DNA from: Thalassomonas sp. RHCl1
GTDB taxonomy: Bacteria > Pseudomonadota > Gammaproteobacteria > Enterobacterales > Alteromonadaceae
Assembly (NCBI RefSeq): GCF_947387555.1
Contig: NZ_CANDNZ010000003.1
Span: 124,001 to 188,000, forward strand
DNA: 64,000 nt
Reading direction: 5' to 3'
Below, piece after piece: positions 28,734 to 37,463 of this stretch. Below the pieces are notes generated by a model. It was not told the DNA's origin, ran no database searches, and saw nothing but the letters and a program-made list of their open reading frames with translations. The translations under genes and the position numbers were made by a program. Position 1 is the first letter of the stretch. Each line of letters begins with the position of its first letter.

Positions 28734-29255
28734 TTCATTTTATCTACAAAAACAACTCCCGGTTGTCTAAAAGTGCAATCGGGAAAGCAAAGCGCACCAA
28801 TAAAGCACAAAAAGTAAGCGGCTATCGGCGGTAAAGAAGGCTAAACCTTCATTTGCAATCGTTTTCCTACCGCTGTCTGTCAACAAATTTTGCACTTTTT
28901 TCAAATGAAACATTTTGTTAACAATTGACAAGGTTTTTCCTCCTGAGTCCTTTCAGCGTCAGAATTTGAATACTCGGCGAAAATAGCGAAAATACGGCTT
29001 TTTCCAACTTGTAATCAATTTGTATTCTTGTGTTACTAAATGTAAATTTTTCCTTACTAAGAGCAGTTTTTTGTTAATAAATCGTCTCTTTATGATCAAA
29101 AACAAGACTAATTTGTTAAAAAAAGTACAGTGAAATGCTTGTTTTCTTGATTTGTCTCCAATAAAGTGGTCGGTCCAAGTGGTATGACAAGGTCGTCGGC
29201 GTTGAGTATTTAACCGGCGTTTGTTATGAAGTTTCATTCAAGGAAAGATAAGATC
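28734..29255. other. 522-bp AT-rich leader of the biosynthetic locus
   Basis: No credible gene is seen. An imperfect hairpin at about 28756-28781 (CCCGGTTG/CAATCGGG) may end the GDSL unit. The stretch 28900-29150 is strongly AT-rich with many A and T tracts, as expected for a regulated promoter region. An AAGGAAAG Shine-Dalgarno at 29240-29247 fixes the start of the first gene of the locus at 29256. No regulator gene is embedded here or anywhere in the locus. Confidence 0.45.
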
Positions 29256-30737
29256 ATGTTATTTTCTCTTAGCGATATCCAGGTAAAATTACAACAAAAA
29301 AACTGGCGCGGACAGATTAACTTTTATCCGTCAGGCCGGACCTTAACCTATGAGTCGATGACCGAGCACCAAAACTATCTGGAGCAAAATCTCCAGTTTG
29401 CTTTTGGTGATAAGATCATTGTTGTGACCACGCCAACACCAGAAACCGTCTCTACGCTGTTATGGCTGTGGCACAAAGGTGCGGTCGTGGTGCCGGTAAA
29501 ACATGATATGGAAGCGGATGCGATTGCAAAAATTGCCGACGATTGCCATGCCCATGCCATGATCAAAGATCACATCATCACCGAACTTGAGCCCTCGCCG
29601 CAGCCCCAGTTGCTGTTTCGGGAAAAAAGCGCCCGTCAGGTATGCGGCACCGACCTGGCACTGTTGATTTATACTTCCGGCAGTACCGGCAAGCCCAAGG
29701 GCATCATGCTCAGCCACAGCAATGTCATCACCGCGATGAATTCTATTGCCACTTACCTGAAAATTGACGGCGACGAACATATTCTTGGCCTTTCTCCGCT
29801 CTCTTTTGATTATGGCCTTTACCAGTTACTGTTCAGCCTGGCGTTTGACTGCCAGTTCACCCTGTTTGAAGAAAATTTTCACCCGATCAAGGTGCTCAAG
29901 GCCCTCGACGAACAGCAAATTACCCTGCTGCCGGTTGTGCCTGCCATGGCCATCTCGCTGGCGAAAATTATCCGGGCATTAAAGCGCCAGTTGCCGCATT
30001 TGCGTAAGTTAACCAATACCGGCGGCCACTTGGGTGAAACCGTGATTGATGATCTGATCAGCCTGGTGCCGCAGCTGGACGTTTATGCCATGTATGGTTT
30101 AACCGAGTGCAAACGCGCCCTGTACCTGCCGCCGGAACAAACCCGCAACAAACGTGGCTCAGTCGGTATCGCCATCCCGGGTCTGGAAGCCAAGTTATTT
30201 AACAATGTCCAGTGTGAAACCGGCCCCCATTACCAGGAGGTCGCCACCGGCGAAGTCGGTGAATTATTTGTCCGCGGCGCCACTGTCATGCAGGGCTATT
30301 ACGGCCAGGCCAATGCCGGGGCAAATTTGATTTCGGGTAATTACCGTGACGATAACTGGCTCGCCACCGGCGATCTCTTCTGCCAGGACCAAGACGGTTA
30401 TTTCTACTTTAAGGGCCGCACCAAGGAGCTGATCAAACAAGCCGGTTTCTGTATTTACCCTACCGAAAGCGAGGCGCTGATAGAGAAATGTCATTTGGTG
30501 CATCTGGCAGCCATTATCCAGTCGGAAGACAAGTTCGGCGATGAAATTGCCTGCTTGTGTGTGCAATTACACGACAACAGTAAAGAAGATCAGGACGCGT
30601 TTAAAACCTGGCTCAAAGCCAATACCGATGCCGACTACCGCCCGCGTGAAGTGCGTTTTATCGAACAAATGCAACTGACCGCCAATTCCAAGGTCGACAA
30701 AAAGTCCCTGGTCGCCAAGTTAGAACCGGAGAAGTAA
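29256..30737 (+). CDS. Stand-alone adenylation enzyme (amino acid or acyl:ACP ligase)
   Basis: 493 residues from the ATG at 29256, selected by AAGGAAAG eight bases upstream. All adenylation motifs are visible: YTSGSTGKPKG (139-149), YGLTE (280-284), TGDL (371-374) and a C-terminal SKVDKKS with the catalytic lysine. The A4 region reads PLSFDYGLYQ (FD at 184-185); in amino-acid-activating domains the Asp of this FD holds the substrate amino group, so an amino acid substrate is plausible. The nearest style of protein I know is the AMP-forming ligase associated with exosortase A clusters, with proline adenylases such as PltF as more distant analogues. It probably loads the carrier protein encoded at 39827. 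Confidence 0.82.
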   Translation: MLFSLSDIQVKLQQKNWRGQINFYPSGRTLTYESMTEHQNYLEQNLQFAFGDKIIVVTTPTPETVSTLLWLWHKGAVVVPVKHDMEADAIAKIADDCHAHAMIKDHIITELEPSPQPQLLFREKSARQVCGTDLALLIYTSGSTGKPKGIMLSHSNVITAMNSIATYLKIDGDEHILGLSPLSFDYGLYQLLFSLAFDCQFTLFEENFHPIKVLKALDEQQITLLPVVPAMAISLAKIIRALKRQLPHLRKLTNTGGHLGETVIDDLISLVPQLDVYAMYGLTECKRALYLPPEQTRNKRGSVGIAIPGLEAKLFNNVQCETGPHYQEVATGEVGELFVRGATVMQGYYGQANAGANLISGNYRDDNWLATGDLFCQDQDGYFYFKGRTKELIKQAGFCIYPTESEALIEKCHLVHLAAIIQSEDKFGDEIACLCVQLHDNSKEDQDAFKTWLKANTDADYRPREVRFIEQMQLTANSKVDKKSLVAKLEPEK

Positions 30738-30738
30738 A

Positions 30739-31878
30739 GTGGAACAGATCAAAAGCATGCTGGAACAGAACCCGGCAGAGATTTCTACACCCTGTTATTT
30801 TTACAGCGTCAGCCAATTGCAGCAAAATTTTCAGACATTAAAGGCGGCGCTGGGCACGCAAGTGATCCTTTCGGTCAAAGCCAACAGCAATACCGATCTG
30901 CTGATCCGTGCCAGCCACTTCCTTACCGACGGTGTTGAAGTAGCCTCCATCAAGGAGCTGCAAAATATCGTTGGCGGCGACCGTGCCCGCTACGTCAATA
31001 ACCCCTCTGCCGATAAAACCTTTTTACGGGCGGCGGTATCCGGCAAAGCCCGGGTGATCGTCGACAGCCTGGCCCAGCTTGAAATCGTCGCCGAGCTCGC
31101 GAAAAAACGCCCGCCGGCAGGCATTATCCTGCGCCTGAACCCTGTGGTATTAAAACAGTTTAACGATGCCCACCCGAAAGTTCGCCCGGATCAATTCGGC
31201 ATGGACTGGGACAGTGCCTGTATTGCCATCGACATCTGTAAAGCAAACAACTTGCCGCTGATGGGATTCCATTTATTTAAAGGCTCCTACAGTTTTGAAA
31301 AAAGCGCCATGGCCACCGTGGACTCGGCTAAGGGCATTATCGCACAAATGGAAAGCCGCTTCGGCCAGCCGTTATCCTTTGCCAACCTCGGCGGCGGTTT
31401 TGGCGAGCAATGGCAGCAAAGCCAATTCGACTTTGCCGCCTACCGCAAAAAGCTGGCAGAGTTGCCGCAGCACATCACGCTGGCGCACGAGTCCGGGCGT
31501 GGCCTGATGGCCAGCATAGGTCACTTTGCCGTGCGGGTGCGTTATGTCAAACAAATTGAAAATCAATACTACGCCATTTGCGACGGCGGTATTGCACAAA
31601 ACTTCCTGTTGGCAAAAACGGAAAATACCCTGCGTAAACTGAAAACCCCGGCCTTATGGCAGTCTCAGGGCGGACAGGAAAATGAGCAAAAAGCCGCCTG
31701 TAGCTTTGTCGGCAGTTCCTGCAGCAAAGACGATGTCATAGGTAAACAGTCCGACGAGTATATTTTGCCTCAGCCGGGGGATATCTGCATTTTCGATCAC
31801 TGCGGCGCCTATAACGCCAGCTATACGGTAGCGCCGTTTTTGCAGCTGCCCCAAGCCACAACTTATATTGTCGAATAG
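30739..31878 (+). CDS. Fold-III PLP-dependent amino acid decarboxylase
   Basis: 379 residues starting at a GTG one base after the ligase stop, with GGAGAAG upstream. It has the alanine racemase/DAP-ornithine decarboxylase architecture: Schiff-base lysine K47 in SVKANS, GGGFG (218-222) for the phosphate, ESGR (251-254), the catalytic cysteine C328 in GSSCSKDD, and GAYNASY near 356-362. This group removes the carboxylate of basic amino acids or diaminopimelate. A ligase plus PLP-decarboxylase pair of this sort is a recurring companion of exosortase A loci, where its chemistry is unresolved. Here it may make an amine precursor or act on a carrier-linked amino acid. Confidence 0.85.
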   Translation: MEQIKSMLEQNPAEISTPCYFYSVSQLQQNFQTLKAALGTQVILSVKANSNTDLLIRASHFLTDGVEVASIKELQNIVGGDRARYVNNPSADKTFLRAAVSGKARVIVDSLAQLEIVAELAKKRPPAGIILRLNPVVLKQFNDAHPKVRPDQFGMDWDSACIAIDICKANNLPLMGFHLFKGSYSFEKSAMATVDSAKGIIAQMESRFGQPLSFANLGGGFGEQWQQSQFDFAAYRKKLAELPQHITLAHESGRGLMASIGHFAVRVRYVKQIENQYYAICDGGIAQNFLLAKTENTLRKLKTPALWQSQGGQENEQKAACSFVGSSCSKDDVIGKQSDEYILPQPGDICIFDHCGAYNASYTVAPFLQLPQATTYIVE

Positions 31879-32961
31879 GTGACCCCCTTGTCTAATAACG
31901 TATCTAATAATAAAAACAATCAAGTACATGATATTTTTGGCCGCTGCATCACCTCCCATTTAGAACAAAGCGGCGCTTTGCCGCCAAAACTTGAGGTCCT
32001 GGTCAACAATGCCGTGATCACCCTGATGGGCAGCGACATGATCATCGAGGACAACTTCACTCCGATGGCTAAGTTGCAGCAGCCGCGCATTTCACAGCCG
32101 CTGGAAAGTTTTGCCCAGACCGAATTCATTGATGAGCTGACCGACAAAGTCAAACATCAAGGTTTCGGTGCGCATTTTCATCAGATTATCGGGCTTTTCG
32201 GCTCTATTATGCTGGGCTTATGCGCCACCGAGGCCCAGCAAGCATTAGTAAACGAATGGCTGGAGCAGGGACATTTCGGCAACTTTTTGATGACAGACGG
32301 CGGCGGCCCGACACTGGCCTACTGGAATACCACTTTGACCCCGCTAGATGACGGCAACTTTACCTTAAATGTCGATAAAAAATGGGGCATCGAAGGACAA
32401 AACGTTGGTTTCGGCATGGTGGTATGCCAACAAAAAGGCAAACCGTTCCCGGTAACGGTATTGTTGTCCCCGGAAAAATCACAAGCATTGCAGCAACAAG
32501 TCTGCGGCGGCACTTTCCTTGACGGCAGACTGCAACTGGGCAATGTCAAAGGCCAGGTGCAGGTCAGCAAAGATGATTTTCTCGCCAAAGGCGGTCTCGG
32601 CAGCGTCAACCGCTTTTTAACTTTAGTGCGTCCGCGTTTTGTTAAATCGCTGATGCATCATCTGTTATGGCTGCAGCAACAAGACCGCCTGATGCTGGAG
32701 CAGGACGATCTCAGCGCCATCGACTTTATTATCAATATGGCCAACTGGTGCTCCGCCAAAGATACTTTCTCCATCCATTCGGTGGACCAGGTACTGGCGC
32801 TGAAATTCACCAGCAATGAGTTGTTGCTCTCCCTGGTACGCAAAGGGGCTCTCAAGCACCTTAGCGATCAAAGGGATCTGCTCGGCTTCACTAAAATGGA
32901 AGGCAGTTCATACCGCTGTCTGTTTGAAGTTTACAGCAAATTTAAACGGGGCCGGGTATGA
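31879..32961 (+). CDS. Divergent acyl-CoA dehydrogenase-like flavoprotein
   Basis: 360 residues from a GTG directly after the preceding stop; there is no good Shine-Dalgarno and later starts are possible. The fold is suggested by an N-terminal helical region, GHFGNFLMTDGGGP in place of the FAD-contacting MTEP motif, the strand KKWGIEG, and a C-terminal helical bundle. The normal catalytic glutamate region is not recognisable. Family members oxidise acyl thioesters; carrier-linked homologues turn prolyl-ACP into pyrrolyl-ACP. Being next to an adenylation enzyme and ACP, oxidation of a carrier-bound acyl group is the likely role, but the substrate is unknown and the protein could be catalytically altered. 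Confidence 0.6.
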   Translation: MTPLSNNVSNNKNNQVHDIFGRCITSHLEQSGALPPKLEVLVNNAVITLMGSDMIIEDNFTPMAKLQQPRISQPLESFAQTEFIDELTDKVKHQGFGAHFHQIIGLFGSIMLGLCATEAQQALVNEWLEQGHFGNFLMTDGGGPTLAYWNTTLTPLDDGNFTLNVDKKWGIEGQNVGFGMVVCQQKGKPFPVTVLLSPEKSQALQQQVCGGTFLDGRLQLGNVKGQVQVSKDDFLAKGGLGSVNRFLTLVRPRFVKSLMHHLLWLQQQDRLMLEQDDLSAIDFIINMANWCSAKDTFSIHSVDQVLALKFTSNELLLSLVRKGALKHLSDQRDLLGFTKMEGSSYRCLFEVYSKFKRGRV

Positions 32962-33872
32962 GCACAGCAGTATCAGAGCAGGTTGTTAGCGAACAGCCCG
33001 GTTTAACGGTAAAAGGCATAGCTTTTACACCACTACCGCAACCGTTATTTAAACAGTTGCCGCCAATTGACGAGGTGATGTCTTTGCTGGTGAAAACCCT
33101 GGGTAAACAGGTTAACGGATTGATCGAACAAACGGGGATCCCGGCGGATGAATTTAGCCGGCATTTCTTATGTTCGACCATGATCGAGATGGCATTCACC
33201 ACCCAATCGGTGAAATGGCCGGACATCGCCGAGCAACTTAAAGCCTACGGCGATCATCAGCCTGATACCTTTGTCAACGCCTATGAATGTGCCTCCTGGG
33301 GTTATTCGCTGCGGCACTACCTGAAGGAAGAAAGTCTTAAGGAAGAGAGGTTTAAGCAAGAAAAACAAAGCCGCTATATGATTGTCAGTATCCTGGATGC
33401 CAATGTCTATAACTTTGATTTTTGGTGTTATAACGATCACTGGGAGCACTCGGGTTTTGGTATTAGTACTGTGATTTTAGAAATCACCGCCCCTTTAACC
33501 GACGAGCTGACCATAGGCTCTGCCGTCACCCACAACAGTGTTGCCGAATTTGCCACTGTAGTGCGCCGTACCATGATGAAAAAGCCCGGCGCCGTAGTCG
33601 CACTGCCGTTTTTCCCGGTAAATGTGCAACAGATGTTTGAAAAATTATTACGCGGCCAGCCTCAGCTGCCGGACTTACATGCCGAACACGGACACTGTTT
33701 CGGCTCAGATCCCTGGTTATCCCTGCTAACCCATGGCCTGAGCAATAAGATTGAACAGCCGGAGCGCTTTATGGCCTGCTCGGTGGCTCTTAACGGTTAT
33801 TATGCCATTGCCGATCTGATGCTGACGCCGGATACCGTTTTCATCAAAAATGAGGAGTGGCAGCATGGTTAA
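32958..33872 (+). CDS. KS III-like (thiolase-fold) protein, divergent
   Basis: 304 residues whose ATG overlaps the previous stop (ATGA). It resembles beta-ketoacyl-ACP synthase III in outline: a presumed nucleophile C111 in YECASWGYSL at the N-terminus of a helix, a strand with HSGFGISTVILEI where FabH has its GDGA motif, and a C-terminal half with a helix-rich thiolase pattern. The canonical FabH His and Asn motifs are not clearly present. A Lys/Glu-rich loop at about 122-138 is unusual. It may start a chain from an unusual acyl thioester or act as an acyltransferase. The assignment rests on pattern reading and is moderate. Confidence 0.5.
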   Translation: MSTAVSEQVVSEQPGLTVKGIAFTPLPQPLFKQLPPIDEVMSLLVKTLGKQVNGLIEQTGIPADEFSRHFLCSTMIEMAFTTQSVKWPDIAEQLKAYGDHQPDTFVNAYECASWGYSLRHYLKEESLKEERFKQEKQSRYMIVSILDANVYNFDFWCYNDHWEHSGFGISTVILEITAPLTDELTIGSAVTHNSVAEFATVVRRTMMKKPGAVVALPFFPVNVQQMFEKLLRGQPQLPDLHAEHGHCFGSDPWLSLLTHGLSNKIEQPERFMACSVALNGYYAIADLMLTPDTVFIKNEEWQHG

Positions 33873-34413
33873 GCAGATTCAAGGTGTAAGCGAAGCGCCA
33901 AATCAGGCCAGGATGAAACAGTTTACCGGCACCCTCACCCGCAGGCCGTTTCCAAATAAACCTTCAATTGCCGAAGCCCAGATGTTGCCGTTAACCAGTG
34001 ACAGCGATTTTGAAGTCTTTACCAGCTTTAACAGCGCAACTTGCCCGGTATTGTTGAATGTGCGCGAGCATTACCAGTTGCTGTCGGATTTAGTGGATGA
34101 GGCCCAGGCACGCTGGCCGGATATTTTTATCCTGATCAGGCTTTCCATGCCCGGGGGGATGCGTATTCCCGCCAAGCTGCTGGCCGACAATGTTTTGTTG
34201 CTCGAAGACATCAGCTTTGAGGAGCAAAAGCTTATCGATATTGCCAAGGCGCTACTGGTGGTCGAAGACAGGTTCAGCCGCGTTGAAATAGACAATAACG
34301 ACAACAGCATTCATTTGCGCCTTTACTTAGGTGAAAAGCTAAGTAAAGAGCCAGCTGATGACGCCCTGCAACCTTTAATTGAATGTTTAGCGCAAAGAGG
34401 AGTCGCCGGCTAA
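33865..34413 (+). CDS. Hypothetical protein of the biosynthetic locus
   Basis: 182 residues from the ATG at 33865, supported by GAGGAG at 33852-33857; it overlaps the KS III-like gene by eight bases. I do not recognise the family. The N-terminal 40 residues are basic, followed by an alpha/beta pattern with several LxLxxD and VLLLEDISF strands; there is no signal peptide or membrane segment. Being translationally wedged between two ketosynthase-like genes with overlaps on both sides, it is probably a partner or structural subunit of that complex rather than an independent enzyme. Confidence 0.6.
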   Translation: MVKQIQGVSEAPNQARMKQFTGTLTRRPFPNKPSIAEAQMLPLTSDSDFEVFTSFNSATCPVLLNVREHYQLLSDLVDEAQARWPDIFILIRLSMPGGMRIPAKLLADNVLLLEDISFEEQKLIDIAKALLVVEDRFSRVEIDNNDNSIHLRLYLGEKLSKEPADDALQPLIECLAQRGVAG

Positions 34414-35423
34414 TGGCTGCCCCTGTGGTCATTTCGCAATATTGGGCCGGAGATGCCACAGATCCCGGTCCGGCTATTGCCGAACTGAAGCAGCGGCTAA
34501 TGGCACTGGATAAATTACCAAGCCATGCCACCTTGATCAGTGCCGGTGAAGTCGGCATATTGCGCGATCCTCAGGTGGCAGAGTTCCACCAATGGTTAAG
34601 CCAGTACTGCCAAGTGACTTTTATCAGCGCCGCCTGTACCAGTATGCATGCCGGTATTTTGGACTTTTATCACAGCACCTTAAACAACACTGTGGTGATC
34701 TCGCTGGAGCTGGACAAAAGATTTCAGCAGGCCTGCCTGAATTCATTGGGCATAGGCAATGAACAAGATCAGGATGGCCTGGATGTCGTGCCCGGGGTGG
34801 GTTTTATCGCGCTAAACCGATTGAAAGATGGTTTGGAAAAAAATGAACAGACAAGACGGCAAGTCGTGGTGGAAAAATGCCAGCTCTTTAGCCAGCAAAG
34901 CGGGATGACAGGTACACAGGCGCTTATCGGCAGATTAGCCCAGCAGCTGCAGGCCCTGCCGCAAGAGATATTACCGGTGTCGTTTGATATTTGCTCTAAC
35001 TGGGGCAGATCCTTATTGATGGGAGTGAATATCCGCCTGGCAAGCAAACGCCAGTCGGTTCAGTGGTTAGACAGCATTGAAACCTGTCAACGCCATTATT
35101 TGAGCCTCAAGCCCTTATTTGAACTGCAGCTGTATAAAGAAAAACTAGTGCAGCACAGTTTAATGTTATTGACCCTGGGGGGCGGCGGCCGGGTCGGCCT
35201 GTTGCAACTGGGCAGTAATAACAATAACAAGGCAGGTGCTGCGATCGAACTGCCACAGGCCAGTTTTGAGCAACATTCACTGGCGGATGATATACGGGGT
35301 TATGAGCGAGCGCTGGATCTGCTCGGGGATAACAAGCTAGCCGGCTACCAGCAGATCAGAGACACGCTGAAATATCCTCACAGCCGCTACCGCGGTATGG
35401 ATAACCATTACTTTAAATGGTAG
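34413..35423 (+). CDS. Ketosynthase-like (thiolase-fold) protein
   Basis: 336 residues from the ATG at 34413, which overlaps the preceding stop (TAATG) and has AAAGAGG nine bases upstream; an in-frame ATG at 34383 has no such support. A ketosynthase nucleophile elbow is visible at C75 in ISAACTSMHAG, and the C-terminal part has a LTLGGGGRVGLLQL strand-turn resembling the closing glycine-rich motif of ketosynthases. The two catalytic histidines cannot be placed with confidence, so it may be a condensing enzyme with altered chemistry or a chain-length-factor-like partner. The gene ends inside a short tandem repeat. Confidence 0.55.
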   Translation: MAAPVVISQYWAGDATDPGPAIAELKQRLMALDKLPSHATLISAGEVGILRDPQVAEFHQWLSQYCQVTFISAACTSMHAGILDFYHSTLNNTVVISLELDKRFQQACLNSLGIGNEQDQDGLDVVPGVGFIALNRLKDGLEKNEQTRRQVVVEKCQLFSQQSGMTGTQALIGRLAQQLQALPQEILPVSFDICSNWGRSLLMGVNIRLASKRQSVQWLDSIETCQRHYLSLKPLFELQLYKEKLVQHSLMLLTLGGGGRVGLLQLGSNNNNKAGAAIELPQASFEQHSLADDIRGYERALDLLGDNKLAGYQQIRDTLKYPHSRYRGMDNHYFKW

Positions 35424-35477
35424 AGAGCTTAAATGGTAGAGAGCTTTAAATAGTAAAAAGTTTTAAATAGCAAACAC
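35412..35477 (+). repeat. Degenerate 16-17 bp tandem repeat at the end of the KS-like gene
   Basis: Four consecutive units begin TTTAAAT or TTAAAT: 35412-35428, 35429-35444 (nearly identical, ending GGTAGAGAGC), 35445-35460 and 35461-35477 (degenerate). The stop codon of the KS-like gene lies in unit 1, and the repeats fill much of the gap to the flavoprotein gene. Confidence 0.7.
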
Positions 35478-35525
35478 CCAAAACCTTAGGCAAAGGATAA
35501 GAAAAAGAATAACAGGGACAATGGC

Positions 35526-37463
35526 ATGATAAACAAGCAAGAAATATTTCAGGAATACGACGTCGTTATCATCGGCGCCGGTTGGGCGGGGCTGGCGTTG
35601 GCGCGCCAGCTAAAAAGAGAAAATGGCGATCTGCGTATCATCCAGCTCGAAGCCGAGACTGAATATAAAGCCAAAATCGGCGAAGCCACGGTAGAAATTA
35701 CCGGCCATTACTTTTTGAAAAAACTGGGACTGGCCAATTATTTATACCGTCACCAGCTGCCTAAAAATGCCCTGCGCTTTTTCTTCGACAATAAGGAACA
35801 CAGCCTGCCGATTGAGCAAATGAGCGAACAAGGCACGGTTTATATTCCGCCCCACCCTGCTTTTCAGCTTGAGCGCGCCACCTTTGAATCCGCCCTGACC
35901 GAGATGAACCGCGAAGACGACATCACCATTTTACAAGGGGCCAGGATGACCGGCTTTGAACTGGACCATGAGGACGGACACACAGTGAACTTCAGGTACC
36001 AGGATCAAGCCCATCAAATCAGCGGTAAATGGCTGGTAGATGCCAGCGGCCGCGCCGGGGTGATCACCAAAAAAATGAAATGCCGCAGCCGGGAAAACAT
36101 CCCCCGCCACAGCTCGGCCTGGGGCCGTTTTCGCGGTGTGAAAGACTTTGACAGTGTCGGCACTAAACCCTGGCGTGACCGGGCATCAAGCCGCTTCCTG
36201 TCCACCAACCATTTTACCGGCCACGGTTACTGGATCTGGTTTATCCCGTTAAAAAGCGGCCTGACCAGCATAGGCATAGTGTGCGATAAAACCAAGGTCG
36301 AAAATCCGCCGTTAAAGCAGGCGGACTTTATTGCCAAGCTGAAAGAGCATGCCGCCATTGCCGACTTGATTGAAGACGCCGAAATAGAAGACTTTGAAGC
36401 CTGGGGCCAGCTGGCGTACCGCGGCAACACAGTTGTCAACCGCGAGCGCTGGGGCGCGACGGGGTTTGCCGCCATGTTCCTCGACCCTTTGCTTAGCGGC
36501 GGCGGTGATGTGATTGCCATGGCCAATGACAATCTCAGCAAAGTGATCTTGGCGGATCTGCAAAACAGCGATAAGGAAGCGGCGCAAACGGCGCTGGACC
36601 AGGCGGTGCCATTTGCCAACGGCGTGCTCAAGTATTATTACCAGTTCCTCTATGCCCAGTTGATGAACCTTTACCCTGTGCTCGATTGTGCCCGGTTGTG
36701 CTCGCCGGTAATGGCGTATATTAATGCCACCTACTTTATTACCAATGCCTGGGACTATATCGAAGGCAATCTTGCAGATCCGCAGCATTTTGAAAAGCAC
36801 TGCTACCTGCGCCGTGGCCACTATGCCCTGGAATTGCTGTTGCAGCGTCAGATCCTGGAAAGCCTGGAAGTGCTGCGCAGCGAAAACCGTGCTTTTGACC
36901 GCAACGATGAAAGCTTTTTTGAAACCGGCGGCGATCTGTACAAATACTACATCTACCAGATGGGACAAAAAGGCCAGGACGGTTACCGCATTGACTTTAG
37001 GGTGAAATTATTCAGCCAGTGTTTCGCCCAGGTCACCGGCGCCAAACTTGGCCTGGCCAACTTTGGCAACCGCCGCATGGTGCAAAGCGCCCTGAACCTG
37101 CCGACAATACTGAAAAACCCGACCTTTGGCCGTGAGCAGTTACCGGCCTTGCTAACTACCATGAGTGAAAATCTCACCCGCGAGTTGCAGCAAAGTACGG
37201 AGCACACGGTTTTGGTGGAGATCACCGAAGCTTCTTTCGAGGATGAAAAGGTCAATGTCACGGTTGCCGGCGATACTGCAGATGCCAAGCAGTTAAAACA
37301 GCTGCAAAGAACCGCCAACAGTATCTGGATGCGCCAGCAGGAATATATCGACCAGGACAGCTATGTGCCTGAATTCCTGCGCTATGCCCGCCAGCAACCG
37401 CAAGATCTGATGGACCCGCGCTACCCTGTGTGTCTTGAAAACACCGAGATGTTGGAAGCTTAA
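35526..37463 (+). CDS. FAD-dependent halogenase-family oxidoreductase with long C-terminal extension
   Basis: 645 residues. It has the flavin-dependent halogenase hallmarks: the dinucleotide fold GAGWAG (17-22), GEAT (52-55), the WxWxIP motif as WIWFIP (236-241), and DPLLSGG (320-326) at the flavin site. WxWxIP is taken as typical of halogenases because it shields the flavin from acting as a monooxygenase, though it does not prove halogenation. About 250-300 residues after the catalytic core match nothing I know; the usual length is 430-550. Substrate halogenation or hydroxylation on the carrier protein is plausible. A flavin reductase is not encoded nearby. AGGGA upstream of the ATG supports the start. 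Confidence 0.8.
   Translation: MINKQEIFQEYDVVIIGAGWAGLALARQLKRENGDLRIIQLEAETEYKAKIGEATVEITGHYFLKKLGLANYLYRHQLPKNALRFFFDNKEHSLPIEQMSEQGTVYIPPHPAFQLERATFESALTEMNREDDITILQGARMTGFELDHEDGHTVNFRYQDQAHQISGKWLVDASGRAGVITKKMKCRSRENIPRHSSAWGRFRGVKDFDSVGTKPWRDRASSRFLSTNHFTGHGYWIWFIPLKSGLTSIGIVCDKTKVENPPLKQADFIAKLKEHAAIADLIEDAEIEDFEAWGQLAYRGNTVVNRERWGATGFAAMFLDPLLSGGGDVIAMANDNLSKVILADLQNSDKEAAQTALDQAVPFANGVLKYYYQFLYAQLMNLYPVLDCARLCSPVMAYINATYFITNAWDYIEGNLADPQHFEKHCYLRRGHYALELLLQRQILESLEVLRSENRAFDRNDESFFETGGDLYKYYIYQMGQKGQDGYRIDFRVKLFSQCFAQVTGAKLGLANFGNRRMVQSALNLPTILKNPTFGREQLPALLTTMSENLTRELQQSTEHTVLVEITEASFEDEKVNVTVAGDTADAKQLKQLQRTANSIWMRQQEYIDQDSYVPEFLRYARQQPQDLMDPRYPVCLENTEMLEA

Noticed and set aside
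28959-29237. 92-codon frame on the - strand in the leader of the biosynthetic locus
   Set aside because: It runs through AT-rich promoter-like sequence and gives a low-complexity Lys/Phe-rich product without motif.
34383-34412. Upstream ATG for the second KS-like gene
   Set aside because: The extension is basic and short, and the ribosome-binding site AAAGAGG lies after 34383, fitting the start at 34413.
36312-36968. 218-codon open frame on the - strand inside the flavoprotein gene
   Set aside because: It is a shadow of high-GC coding sequence; the + strand frame has the halogenase motifs.
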